Assembly (NCBI RefSeq): GCF_937926365.1
Contig: NZ_CALAOH010000151.1
Coordinates: forward strand, 1-24,673
Source: an uncultured Azohydromonas sp.
GTDB lineage: Bacteria > Pseudomonadota > Gammaproteobacteria > Burkholderiales > Burkholderiaceae_C
Direction: 5' to 3'
DNA: 24,673 bases
Numbering within the stretch: the stretch's first letter is position 1; each line of letters opens with the position of its first letter. A program made the position numbers and the translations under genes. The notes under the pieces are model-generated. The model saw only the letters and a program-made list of their open reading frames with translations, was not told the DNA's origin and made no database searches. Positions 1-7,868 of the stretch are shown here, one piece after another.

Positions 1-1307
1 CCGAGCAGCCGCACGGCCTCTGGCATGTCGTCGTTGAAGACGTGCGCGACCGATCCGACGATCGTGTACTCGTTGAGCGTCCAGCGGCCCAGCGGCAGCA
101 GCCGGCCCGCCCCGGCGGCGCCGGCCGGCACCAGCACTGGCAGCACCCAGCGCGTGGTCAGCGCCGCCGCCGCCAGGCCCGCCACGGAGAACACGCCCAG
201 CTGCGCCAGCCCGGGGAAGCCGGAGAACACCAGGGCCGCGAAGCCGCACACCGAGGTCAGCAGGCCCAGGCGCACGGTCGGCCAGGCGTGGTCGCGCCAG
301 CGGCGCCAGCCGCCGTCGCGGGCCTGGATCAGGTAGTACAGCGCGTAGTCCACCGCCTCGCCGATCAGCGTGCTGCCGAAGCCCAGCGTGATGCCGTGCA
401 CGGTGCCGAAGCCCAGCGCCACCGCCGCGATGCCCGCCAGCACGCCGCTGGCCACCGGCAGCATCGCCACCGCCAGCGCGCGCAGCGAGGCGAAGGCCGC
501 CAGCAGCAGCCCGCCGATGACCACCAGCCCGGTCACGGCGATGACGATCACCTCGTGCTGGATGCGGCTGCGGCTGTCCACCGCGAACAGCGGCGCCCCG
601 CTGAGCTGCAGCGCGAGCCCGCGCGCGGCCTGCGGCGCGAAGGCCGCGCGCACGGCCTCGATGGCGACGGCCTGCGCGTCCAGGTCGTCGCCCGGGGCGT
701 GCAGGGTCAGCAGCAGCAGCGCGCGCGGCTCGGTGCGCGACACCCACACGCCGTCCTCCATGCGCGGCGCCTGCGCCGGGACCAGCGCTTCGGCGATGCG
801 CTGCAGCTCGCCCGTGGGGTCGCGCTCCAGCACCGGCTTGACGGCGGCGCCGGCGGGCGTGCCCAGCAGCGAGAGGGTCTCGTCGATGGCGTCGCGCAGC
901 CCGGCCACGGTGAAGCGCTCGGCGTCCACGGCCGGGCTGAGCTGGTAGCGGTGGCGCAGCAGCAGCTCGCCGGCCGCGGCCCAGTCGCCGCGCTCGCCGT
1001 TGTGCACCTGGTCGAAGCGTTCATCGGCGCGCAGCGCCGCCGCCAGCGCGCGCGAGCCTTCCGCGCGCTCGGCAGCGCTGCCTCCCGTGATGCCCACCAG
1101 CAGCGTGCGCGAGGCCACGCCGCTGCGCAGCTGGTCGATGAGCACGCGCTGCTGCGCGCTGGGGCTCACCGGCAGGAAGGCCGAGAGGTCGGCCGTGAAG
1201 CGCCCGCGCGCGATCAGCAGCACGCACAGCGCCATCAGCGCCAGCCACAGCAGCAGCGCGGCGCGGCCGCGCTGCGACGGCGCGACGGCGGGGGACACGG
1301 CGCTCAC
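1..1307 (-). CDS. MMPL-family exporter of an APE-type cluster (partial, C-terminus beyond window)
   Basis: Reading the minus strand from a GTG at 1307 gives about 435 open codons to the window edge. I see one hydrophobic segment near the N-terminus (about residues 16-34), a roughly 200-residue polar, presumably periplasmic, domain, and then a run of close membrane segments. The end of that run contains GFGSTLIGEAVDYALYYL, typical of the RND/MMPL transporter core. MMPL proteins of this class (COG4258-like predicted exporters) are normally about 750-800 residues, so roughly half is present. The GTG overlaps the stop of the LolA-like gene by four bases (GTGA), indicating translational coupling. 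In aryl polyene clusters the MMPL and LolA proteins are thought to move the lipid-like product to the outer membrane; that role is inferred from context. Confidence 0.85.
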   Translation of the reverse strand, partial: MSAVSPAVAPSQRGRAALLLWLALMALCVLLIARGRFTADLSAFLPVSPSAQQRVLIDQLRSGVASRTLLVGITGGSAAERAEGSRALAAALRADERFDQVHNGERGDWAAAGELLLRHRYQLSPAVDAERFTVAGLRDAIDETLSLLGTPAGAAVKPVLERDPTGELQRIAEALVPAQAPRMEDGVWVSRTEPRALLLLTLHAPGDDLDAQAVAIEAVRAAFAPQAARGLALQLSGAPLFAVDSRSRIQHEVIVIAVTGLVVIGGLLLAAFASLRALAVAMLPVASGVLAGIAAVALGFGTVHGITLGFGSTLIGEAVDYALYYLIQARDGGWRRWRDHAWPTVRLGLLTSVCGFAALVFSGFPGLAQLGVFSVAGLAAAALTTRWVLPVLVPAGAAGAGRLLPLGRWTLNEYTIVGSVAHVFNDDMPEAVRLL

Positions 1308-1897
1308 TTGGACGGCGTGGACGCCGCCGAGTCGCGCACCGGCTCGATGGTGAGCACCGTGCGGTCGCCATCGAGCAGCTGCGTCTCGATGCTGCGCACT
1401 TCGTCGCGCAGGCCGACGATGCGCACGAAGCGCAGCTGCCCGGCGGCGCTGCCGGCCAGCGGCGTGAGTTCCAGCGTCCAGCGCTCCAGCGTGCCCTGCA
1501 GGCTGGTGCGGAAGGTGCGCTGCAGCGCCTGCGCGTTGCCGGTGAGCGTGCCGCGCAGGGCCTCGATCGCCACCATGGCCTCGGGCGCGGCGTCCAGCGC
1601 CAGCGTGCGCGAGCGCCCGCCGCGGCTGAGCGTGACGGTGTTGCCCTCGACCACCATGGATTCCGCGCGCGGCTTCAGCGTGCGGCGCTCGAAGCGCGGC
1701 GGCGACGCGGTGAAGGCCAGCGTGCCGCTGGCCAGCAGCGGCTCGTCGAACCCTTTGACGAAGCGCTGTTCCGAGAAGCGCGCCTGGCCGCTGGTCTGAC
1801 GCCCCAGCAGGCTCATCAGCTCGCCCAGTTCCAGGGCCAGCGCCGGCAGGCTGCAGCCGGCCAGCAGCAGCGCGAGCAGGCCGCGCCTAGTCCTCAT
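1304..1897 (-). CDS. LolA-like outer-membrane lipoprotein carrier homologue
   Basis: A protein of 197 residues with an N-terminal export signal (MRTRRGLLALLLAGCSLPALA) followed by a soluble beta-rich domain. The segment SGQARFSEQRFVKGFDEPLL with a following GTLAFTASPPRFER resembles LolA-family proteins. LolA carries lipoproteins across the periplasm; the versions in aryl polyene-type clusters sit beside an MMPL exporter and presumably carry the polyene lipid. The signal contains L-A-G-C, a good lipobox, so the protein may be a lipoprotein rather than soluble; cleavage after PALA is the alternative. The chosen ATG at 1897 overlaps the end of the acyltransferase gene by 11 bases; another in-frame ATG lies at 1909. 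It is coupled to the MMPL gene by a GTGA overlap. Confidence 0.8.
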   Translation of the reverse strand: MRTRRGLLALLLAGCSLPALALELGELMSLLGRQTSGQARFSEQRFVKGFDEPLLASGTLAFTASPPRFERRTLKPRAESMVVEGNTVTLSRGGRSRTLALDAAPEAMVAIEALRGTLTGNAQALQRTFRTSLQGTLERWTLELTPLAGSAAGQLRFVRIVGLRDEVRSIETQLLDGDRTVLTIEPVRDSAASTPSK

Positions 1898-2837
1898 GCC
1901 AGAAATCATGGAAGTTGAACCAGTTGTAGGGATGCTCGCGGCACAGCGATTCCAGCCGCGCGACGTAGCCGCACACCGCCTCGCGGATGCGGCGCTCGCG
2001 CTCGGCGGCGTCGCAGCGCTGCGTGAAGTCGGCCAGGGGTTCGAAGCGCACCTCATAGCGGTTGCCGCCCAGGTACAGCCCGGCCATGAAGATGACGCGC
2101 CGGCGCAGCAGCGCGGCGAGCCGGAAGGGGCCGTCGCTGAACACCGTCTCGCGGCCCAGGAAGGGCACGCGCAGCTCCTTGCCGTGCTGCGCGTCGCTGT
2201 CGTGCAGCACGCGGTCGCCCAGCATGCCGGCCAGGCCGCCGCCGTCGAGCCAGTCGCGCACGGCCAGCATCGAGTCCATGCGGCCCAGCGCGATGATCTC
2301 GGGCTTGGCGTCGGGGGCAACGGCGCTCAGCGCGGCGTTGATCTTTCGGGCGTTGTCCGGGTACATGACCATCGCCACGCGCAGCCGCCCCTGGGCGCAG
2401 CCCGCCGTGCGCAGCACCTCGAAGCTGCCCAGGTGCGCGCCCAGCAGGAAGGCGCCGTGGCCCTCGGCCATGGCCTGGTCGATGGCCTCCACGCCCTGCA
2501 GCCGCAGATCGAAGAGATCGAGCTGGCCGCGCAGCAGGTAGACGCGGTCCAGGATGGTGGCGGCGAAGCTGTGCACGTGGCGGTAGGCGTCGCTCCAGCG
2601 CGCCGGGCGGCCCAGCGCACGGCCCAGGTAGCGCAGCGAGTGCCGCCGCGCCGCGGGCGCGAACAGCACGAAGTACAGCGCGATCGGGTGCAGCACGGCG
2701 CGCGCCACGCGGCGCCCGCAGCGCAGCGCGATCCAGCACATCAGGCGCAGCGTCAGCATGTTGCTGCGCTCGGGCGCGCGGGCCCAGGCGGCGGGCGCGG
2801 CCACGGGTGCGTCGTTGCCGCTCATCGGCGTGCTCAC
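1887..2837 (-). CDS. LpxL/HtrB-type lysophospholipid acyltransferase
   Basis: A 316-residue inner-membrane acyltransferase of the lauroyl/myristoyl (LPLAT) family. An H-X4-E catalytic motif is visible in GAHLGSFE (His135, Glu140), after a hydrophobic N-terminal stretch around residues 45-62. Further family-like blocks are MLGDRVLHD and VPFLGRETVFSDGPFRLA. In aryl polyene clusters such an enzyme is expected to attach the polyene acyl chain to a lipid anchor. I chose the GTG at 2837 because it forms a GTGA overlap with the upstream dehydratase stop and has GGAG six bases before it; an ATG at 2825 (MSGNDA) is the alternative. As I recall the E. coli cluster, the corresponding gene also has a glycosyltransferase domain, which is not present here. 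Confidence 0.85.
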   Translation of the reverse strand: MSTPMSGNDAPVAAPAAWARAPERSNMLTLRLMCWIALRCGRRVARAVLHPIALYFVLFAPAARRHSLRYLGRALGRPARWSDAYRHVHSFAATILDRVYLLRGQLDLFDLRLQGVEAIDQAMAEGHGAFLLGAHLGSFEVLRTAGCAQGRLRVAMVMYPDNARKINAALSAVAPDAKPEIIALGRMDSMLAVRDWLDGGGLAGMLGDRVLHDSDAQHGKELRVPFLGRETVFSDGPFRLAALLRRRVIFMAGLYLGGNRYEVRFEPLADFTQRCDAAERERRIREAVCGYVARLESLCREHPYNWFNFHDFWHED

Positions 2838-3145
2838 GCGGCGCTCCAGACGACCTGGCCGCTGGCGGCGACCTTGCCGCCGCAGTGCACCTCGAAGCGG
2901 GCGCGGCCGGCCTCGCCCTGCAGGTCGATGCGGATGTCGTCGCCGGGGCGCACCGGCCACAGGAACTTCACGGCCCGCATGTCGAAGCGCTCGCCCGGCC
3001 GGTCCGGCAGCCCCGCGCCGCGCAGCGCCTCCATCACCTCGGCCAGCAGCACCACGCCGGGCAGCACGGGCTGGCCCGGGAAGTGGCCGGCGAAGCTGGG
3101 ATGGTCTGCCTCGATGCGGCGCACCACGCTGCAGGTCGGGCTCAT
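2834..3145 (-). CDS. Short hot-dog 3-hydroxyacyl-ACP dehydratase (ApeI/FabZ-like)
   Basis: A 103-residue protein with the FabZ/FabA-type signature HFPGQPVLPGVVLLAEVMEA starting at His21, which would be the catalytic histidine. It is shorter than housekeeping FabZ (about 150 residues) but in the range of the small dehydratases of aryl polyene-type clusters. Its likely role is dehydration of ACP-bound 3-hydroxyacyl intermediates to give the conjugated double bonds. One oddity is that the residue 14 positions after the histidine, glutamate in FabZ, is alanine here, with Glu36 immediately after it. The ATG at 3145 overlaps the stop of the ligase gene (ATGA), and the stop overlaps the acyltransferase GTG. 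Confidence 0.8.
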   Translation of the reverse strand: MSPTCSVVRRIEADHPSFAGHFPGQPVLPGVVLLAEVMEALRGAGLPDRPGERFDMRAVKFLWPVRPGDDIRIDLQGEAGRARFEVHCGGKVAASGQVVWSAA

Positions 3146-4509
3146 GGCGTGCGGGGAGACAGGTGCTCGCGCGCGAGCTGGCGCAGCGTCTGCGCGGTGA
3201 GCTTGCCGGTGGCCTCGCGCGGCAGCCGGGGCAGGTGCACGATGCGCCGCGGCACGAACACGGCTTCGATGCGGCCGCGCAGCGCGGCGGCAATGGCGCG
3301 CGCGCTCAGCGTGGGCGCGACCACGAAGGCCACCGGGCGCGCCACGCCGTCGGTCACCTCGTCGGGCACCCAGAAGGCGCCGTCCTCCACGCCCTCGATG
3401 CTGTTGAGGTGGAAGTTCAGGTGCCCCAGCGAGCTGCGCTTGCCCGCGACGTGCACCAGGTCGTTGGCGCGGCCCAGCAGCCGGAAATGCTCGGCGTCCT
3501 GCAGCTCCAGGATGTCGGCCAGCAGCGTCGGCTCGGCCACGTGGCCGCCCTGCACGCTGTAGCGCTCGCCCTGCTCCTCGCCCAGGCCCGGCAGCTTCGA
3601 GATGCGCAGCCCGTCGAAGGTGTGCCAGAGGTCCGTGCGCGCGGTGCAGCGGGTGGCGACCTGGCCGGCCTCGGTGCAGCCGTAGATCTCCACCAGCACG
3701 CCGCCGCAGCGGCGCTCGGTTTCCTGCGCGAGCTGCGGCGACAGCGGCGCGGTGGCGCTGAGCACCAGGTCCACCTCGGGCAGTTCGACGCCCGAGCGCA
3801 GCAGGGTCTTGAGGTGGAAGGGGGTGGTGACGAGGGCGCGCGGACGCGGCAGCCGCTGCAGCGCGGCGGCGATGTCGGCGGGGTAGAAGGGCCGCCCGGC
3901 GTCGATGGCGGCACCGCCCTGCAGCGCCAGCAGCACGCTGGACTCGAAGCCGTAGCTGTGCTGCGGCGGCACGGTGGCGACGATGTTCAGGCCGTCCAGG
4001 CTCGGCCGCTGCAGCAACGCCGCCAGCCGCTGCGCCTCCTGCGCCGCGTTGCGCACCAGCGTGCCCCAGTGCTTCAGGTGCGGCTGGGGGGCGCCGGTGG
4101 AGCCGGAAGTCAGCAGGCAGGCGGACGGTTGCTCCGGCGGCAGAACGATGGCTTCGGCGCGCGCGTCCGGTGCGGCGCCGGTGACGGCGAGGACGTCCAG
4201 GCCGGTCAGCCCTTCCAAGGTCGATTCGTCGGCCAGCGCCCACAGCAGCGGATATTGCGAGCGCAACTGGTCGATGGTCTGCGCCATCGCGTTGGGCGGG
4301 AACAGCGAGACGTGCCCGCGCAGCAGCGCGGCACCGAAGGCGACGCTGAAGCGATAGCGGTCCACGCACAGGTTCAGCGCCGCGCCTTGCGCGGGCAGCC
4401 GTTCGGCCATCCGCGCCACGTCGCGCAGGAACTGGCGGGCACTGACCGGGGTGCCGCCGCACCAGGCCAGGGGAGCGTCGAGATCGCGCGGGGAGAGGAA
4501 GGGAAGCAC
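3142..4509 (-). CDS. Adenylate-forming acyl/aryl ligase (ApeH-like)
   Basis: A 455-residue ANL-superfamily enzyme. The phosphate-binding loop is seen as LLTSGSTGAPQPHLK (residues 132-146), the adenylation core as VEIYGCTEAGQVATR, the hinge region near LLGRANDLVHVAGKRSSLG, and the C-terminal catalytic lysine in LPREATGKLT (about Lys436). Such enzymes activate a carboxylic acid as an acyl-adenylate and pass it to CoA or an acyl carrier protein. In aryl polyene clusters the ligase is thought to load the aromatic starter (a 4-hydroxybenzoate-type acid) onto the ACP. The N-terminal domain is short, as in cluster-associated ligases. Thirty-three bases separate it from the membrane-protein gene upstream; its stop overlaps the dehydratase start. 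Confidence 0.85.
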   Translation of the reverse strand: MLPFLSPRDLDAPLAWCGGTPVSARQFLRDVARMAERLPAQGAALNLCVDRYRFSVAFGAALLRGHVSLFPPNAMAQTIDQLRSQYPLLWALADESTLEGLTGLDVLAVTGAAPDARAEAIVLPPEQPSACLLTSGSTGAPQPHLKHWGTLVRNAAQEAQRLAALLQRPSLDGLNIVATVPPQHSYGFESSVLLALQGGAAIDAGRPFYPADIAAALQRLPRPRALVTTPFHLKTLLRSGVELPEVDLVLSATAPLSPQLAQETERRCGGVLVEIYGCTEAGQVATRCTARTDLWHTFDGLRISKLPGLGEEQGERYSVQGGHVAEPTLLADILELQDAEHFRLLGRANDLVHVAGKRSSLGHLNFHLNSIEGVEDGAFWVPDEVTDGVARPVAFVVAPTLSARAIAAALRGRIEAVFVPRRIVHLPRLPREATGKLTAQTLRQLAREHLSPRTP

Positions 4510-4542
4510 GGCGAGAGGGCGAAAAAGGTTGAGGCTTCGGGC

Positions 4543-5172
4543 TCAGCGATCGCCGGGCACTTTGCGGTAGGCGCGCACCGTGTCCAGCAGCGAGACGCGT
4601 TCGAACTCGGGATGCAGCCGGTAGCGCAGCAGGTGCTCACCCACGAACAGCGCGCCGATGGCTCCCGGCGTGATCAGGTTGGCCAGCAGCGACCAGGCTT
4701 CCCACGGTCCCCACCGGTACAAGGCCACGGAGCCCAGCGCCATGGCGAAGAAGTAAAAGGTCCACACCAGCGTGACGTGCCAGGTGTAGCGCTCCATGGC
4801 CGGCTGCAGCGTGCCGTGCACCTGCTGCGCCACGCGGCCGATGGCCGACAGGCCCGGGCCGCTCAGCGTGAGCCCGAAGCTCGCGCCCAGCGCGGCGTGC
4901 ACGCCCGCGTGCTGCAGCAGGTACAGCAGCTTCACGTCGCCGACGCCGCCGCGCAGGCACACGGCCAGCAGCGCCAGCGCGGCCAGCAGCACGGCCCACA
5001 TGCCCACGCGATGCCGGCCACGCCAGGCCATCGCGCCGACCATGGCCAGCAGCGGACCCAGCAACGCCGCCGCGGCCCAGGGCTCGTGGGCCGCGTACAG
5101 CATCAAGACATGAGACAGCAGCGAGTAAGCGATGACGCCCAGCAGCGCCAGGCCCAGCTGCCAATGCGTCAT
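4543..5172 (-). CDS. COG4648-like polytopic membrane protein of APE-type cluster
   Basis: A 209-residue integral membrane protein with about six hydrophobic segments (roughly residues 5-25, 32-50, 56-75, 85-105, 132-152 and 158-178). It has a polar C-terminus rich in Arg and Glu. No catalytic motif is recognisable. The position between an acyl carrier protein and an adenylating ligase is that of the COG4648 membrane protein conserved in aryl polyene clusters, whose biochemical role is unknown. The start at 5172 (MTHWQL) lies ten bases after the ACP stop. An upstream in-frame extension would overlap the ACP gene in another frame and has ACP-shadow composition, so I rejected it. Confidence 0.8.
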   Translation of the reverse strand: MTHWQLGLALLGVIAYSLLSHVLMLYAAHEPWAAAALLGPLLAMVGAMAWRGRHRVGMWAVLLAALALLAVCLRGGVGDVKLLYLLQHAGVHAALGASFGLTLSGPGLSAIGRVAQQVHGTLQPAMERYTWHVTLVWTFYFFAMALGSVALYRWGPWEAWSLLANLITPGAIGALFVGEHLLRYRLHPEFERVSLLDTVRAYRKVPGDR

Positions 5173-5182
5173 GACGGACCGG

Positions 5183-5482
5183 TCAACGCTTTCGGTGCTG
5201 CTCGATGTGGAGGGCCAGGCTGCGCAGCGAAGCGAATATCTTGTGGTTGTTCTCGTCGTCAGAGCGGAGCTCGAAGCCATAGCGCTGCGACACTTCCAGC
5301 GCCAGTTCAAGGATGTCGATGGAATCCAGCCCCAGCGCATCGCCATACAACGGTGCGGTGGGATCGATATCGGCGGGAGCAACTTCCAGATTCAAGGCCT
5401 GGACCAAAAGCTCGGCGAGCTCGGGTTCCAGCGCGGAAGGCGGCAGCACATCGCCGGCGGGTTTCACGTCGGTGGCAGACAC
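5183..5482 (-). CDS. Acyl carrier protein (phosphopantetheine attachment)
   Basis: A 99-residue acidic protein with the 4'-phosphopantetheine site LGLDSIDILELAL; the modified serine would be Ser54. Helix I (ELAELLVQALNLE) and the acidic helix II fit the ACP fold. It would carry the growing chain for the adenylating ligase, the dehydratase and the ketosynthases expected outside the window. The start is a GTG (no in-frame ATG nearby) with GAGGA about 10-12 bases upstream. It is the first gene of the minus-strand operon, divergent from the methyltransferase at 5760. Aryl polyene clusters often carry two ACPs in tandem; only one is found here. Confidence 0.88.
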   Translation of the reverse strand: MSATDVKPAGDVLPPSALEPELAELLVQALNLEVAPADIDPTAPLYGDALGLDSIDILELALEVSQRYGFELRSDDENNHKIFASLRSLALHIEQHRKR

Positions 5483-5759
5483 GATGTGATGTTCCTCGGA
5501 AAACTACATTCAAACGAACCGAAAATTGTAGTCGAGCCGGTCGGATCAACTCGTTGCAGGGTGCGCGGCGGGCGCAGCCACGTGCCATGGCCCGGGATAT
5601 CCGGCGTTGCATCACGGCAGGCTTTCTCCAGTCTTACGCCAATGGCCGCATCCGGGCCGCATCCGGGCCGCGGCAGGCCGCAAAGCCGTCGTGACGGGGC
5701 GGTAGCATCGTTGCCGCTGGTCCACCGTTCATGCCCGAGCCGTGCGCAAGGGCTCCTTC
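5483..5759. promoter_or_regulatory. Divergent promoter region between ACP operon and methyltransferase 1
   Basis: A 277-base gap between divergently read genes, so it must hold two promoters. Near the ACP side the sequence is less GC-rich. TACAAT on the minus strand (5525-5530), about 43 bases before the ACP start, is a good -10 candidate, but I see no convincing -35. Near the other gene an 11-base unit (GGGCCGCATCC) is repeated about twice between 5644 and 5672. GTAGCATCG at 5702-5710 is also found at the same distance before the second methyltransferase. Confidence 0.4.
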
Positions 5760-6533
5760 ATGACGCATCCCCGCCTGCCCGATCGCGACGCCTCGCCGGT
5801 ACGCCTGCCGCACGCGCCACTGCCCACTTACTACCAGTCCAACGATGCGTCCAAGCGCGAGGCCTTCCTGCGCCGCATCTTCGATGCCGCCGCGGTGGAC
5901 TACGACCGGCTGGAGAAGATCGTCGGCCTGGGTACGGGCTCGTGGTACCGGCGCCAGGCGCTGCTGCGCGCCGGGCTGAAGCCGGGGCTGCAGGTGGTGG
6001 ACGTGGGCATGGGCACCGGGCTGGTGTCGCGCGAGATCCTGAGGATCACCGGCGAGCCGCATCGGCTGGTGGGCGTGGACCCGAGCCCGGGAATGATGGA
6101 GCAGGCCCGTTTCGAGCAGCCGGTGGAGTGCCGGCTGGGCCGCGCCGAGGACATCCCGGTGCCCGATGCCAGCGCGGACTTTGTGGTGATGGGCTACGCG
6201 CTGCGGCACGTCACGGACTTCGGCGCGGCGGCGCACGAGTTCCGCCGCGTGCTCAAGCCCGGCGGGCGGCTGCTGATCCTGGAATTCAGCCGCCCCGAGG
6301 GGCGCCTGGGCCACGCCCTGCTCAAGGCCTACATGCGCGGCGTGGTGCCCTGGCTGGTGCGCGCCGTGGCACGCACCCGGGACACACCCATGCTCTGGCG
6401 CTACACCTGGGACACGATCGAGACCTGCGTGCCGCCGGCGCAGATCATGCAGACCCTGGCGGGCCACGGCCTCAACGGCGTCGAGCGCCACACGGAGCTG
6501 AGCATCTTCTCGGAGTACCGCGCCCGCGGCTGA
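5760..6533 (+). CDS. UbiE/MenG-like SAM-dependent methyltransferase, copy 1
   Basis: A 257-residue class I methyltransferase. The SAM-binding motif I is VVDVGMGTGLVS (residues 79-90); the acidic end of strand 2 is in VGVDPSPGMM. MGYALRHVTDFGAAAHEFRRV followed by LKPGGRLLILEFSRPEG matches the UbiE/Coq5 post-motifs (compare YGLRNV...VLKPGG in UbiE). These enzymes C-methylate quinol rings, but the N- and C-terminal parts differ from true UbiE, so the substrate is unknown. The ATG at 5760 aligns with the start of the paralogue at 7869; a GTG at 5742 would add six residues absent from the paralogue. It lies divergent from the ACP-led operon and convergent with the patatin-like gene. A 158-bp core is identical to copy 2. 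Confidence 0.85.
   Translation: MTHPRLPDRDASPVRLPHAPLPTYYQSNDASKREAFLRRIFDAAAVDYDRLEKIVGLGTGSWYRRQALLRAGLKPGLQVVDVGMGTGLVSREILRITGEPHRLVGVDPSPGMMEQARFEQPVECRLGRAEDIPVPDASADFVVMGYALRHVTDFGAAAHEFRRVLKPGGRLLILEFSRPEGRLGHALLKAYMRGVVPWLVRAVARTRDTPMLWRYTWDTIETCVPPAQIMQTLAGHGLNGVERHTELSIFSEYRARG
5934..6091 (+). repeat. 158-bp identical segment shared by the two methyltransferase genes (copy A)
   Basis: By eye, every base from 5934 to 6091 matches 8043-8200 at an offset of 2109. It spans the codons around SAM motif I. Sequence on either side in the same genes differs frequently, including at third positions. Confidence 0.9.
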
Positions 6534-6553
6534 GCGCGGCGGGCGGCGCCCGG

Positions 6554-7639
6554 TCATGCCAGCGGGAGCGCGTCAAACGGGCCTTGCGCCAGCACCGCGT
6601 CGAACTCCTCGGCCAGCCGCTGGCTCTCGGCCACGGCGCGGCTCCAGACCGCAATGCGGCCCTGCAGGTCGCCGGCGTAGGCCTTGAAGTCGTCGAGGTC
6701 CGGCAGCTTGCCGTGGGGCAGGGCGCGGCGCACCCAGTCCGCGTCGGGTGCGAGCACAACCACGTTGGCCAGGCGGTCGTCGGGGTGCCGGCGGCGGGGC
6801 AACAGGGTGTCGAGGTAGCCGGGGATGATCTTTCGCTGGAAGTGGGGGTAGAGCACCAGGCCCTCGTCCATGGACGCGTAGTCCAGGTGCAGGTGGTAGT
6901 CGGTGATGCCGCCGTCCCAGTAGGCGCCGGGCGGCGCGCCGGGAATGTCGTGCACGGCATCGAGGGCGAAGGGGATGGAGCAGCTGGCCAGCAGCGCGGC
7001 GCAGAAGTTGTGCGCGCCCAGCGTCACCCGCTGCGTGCGGAAGTCCCGCAGTTGCAGCGGCAGCGACGGCGCGCGCGCATCGTGGAACACCACGCGCTCC
7101 AGCCAGGCGCCCAGCGCCCCGCGGTTCACCGCGTTGGCGGCGAACGCGCCCACGCAGCCCAGCGGCGTGCGCCAGCGGCCCTCGCGGCGCAGCAGCCAGT
7201 GCCGGCCGCGCGAGGTGAACAGGTGCAGCCTGAAGCGTGGATGGCCCAGCACCTCGGCGCTGCGGTGCCCGAAGCGCTCCCTCACCAGGGCACCGAACAC
7301 CTCGCTGACGTGGCGCGGTGACGGCATCTTGTTGGGCGGGTGCTCGTAGCGCTGGTGGATGTAGTCGTGCGCCATCTGCGCCAGGGCGGCGTCTGCATCG
7401 GGCAGGCAGGCGCTGGCCATGCGCCAGGCGCCGATGGAGGCGCCCAGCAGGTGCACGGGCCGCGTGCCGTGCGCGAGCCAGTGGCCGAAGATGAATCGGT
7501 CCAACGGATGAAGCACCAGTCCCTTGGGCCCGGCCGCCGCGGCGGGCACGACGCGCACGTCATCGGCGCGCAGGCCGCGCTCGCGCAAGCGCGCGCGTGC
7601 GGCGGGTCCGGCGTAGATGCGGAGGGCTTGCGGTTGCAT
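6554..7639 (-). CDS. Patatin-like phospholipase/acyl hydrolase
   Basis: A 361-residue protein with patatin-family hallmarks: an oxyanion-type loop AAAAGPKGL (residues 34-42), the nucleophile elbow GASIG with Ser68, and the partner aspartate in YWDGGITDYHL (Asp242), giving the Ser-Asp dyad of patatin lipases. There is no clear signal peptide. It probably hydrolyses acyl esters of lipids, but the substrate cannot be told from sequence. It is encoded between, and opposite to, two nearly duplicated methyltransferase genes; it converges with copy 1 (20-base gap) and diverges from copy 2 (229-base gap). The arrangement suggests that the duplication brackets it. Confidence 0.82.
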   Translation of the reverse strand: MQPQALRIYAGPAARARLRERGLRADDVRVVPAAAAGPKGLVLHPLDRFIFGHWLAHGTRPVHLLGASIGAWRMASACLPDADAALAQMAHDYIHQRYEHPPNKMPSPRHVSEVFGALVRERFGHRSAEVLGHPRFRLHLFTSRGRHWLLRREGRWRTPLGCVGAFAANAVNRGALGAWLERVVFHDARAPSLPLQLRDFRTQRVTLGAHNFCAALLASCSIPFALDAVHDIPGAPPGAYWDGGITDYHLHLDYASMDEGLVLYPHFQRKIIPGYLDTLLPRRRHPDDRLANVVVLAPDADWVRRALPHGKLPDLDDFKAYAGDLQGRIAVWSRAVAESQRLAEEFDAVLAQGPFDALPLA

Positions 7640-7868
7640 CAGGTCGTGTCGAGGTCTTCATCCCGGTTCAGGGCAGGTGTCGCGCCCGCATCCACTTGGC
7701 CTCGGACAACTCGGCCCACGAAGCGGGAATGCAGGGGCAGCCGGCACGCCCGGTGGCCCCACCGGTGGCCCAGGCATGCCGCGAACCGGGAAGACGCGAG
7801 GGGCGTGACAGTAGCATCGGCAGCCCGCCTCCCTGGCCCGTGCCTGACCCGCCGGCCCCGAACCCAAC

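Noticed and set aside
5644..5672. Tandem 11-base repeat as a regulatory iteron array
   Set aside because: There are only about two copies in GC-rich sequence, which is too few to distinguish from chance.
42..5694. Very long plus-strand open frames opposite the minus-strand operon
   Set aside because: They are rich in Arg, Ala, His, Gln and Gly with no domain motifs, and lie antisense to genes with clear motifs. This is the usual effect of high GC at third positions.
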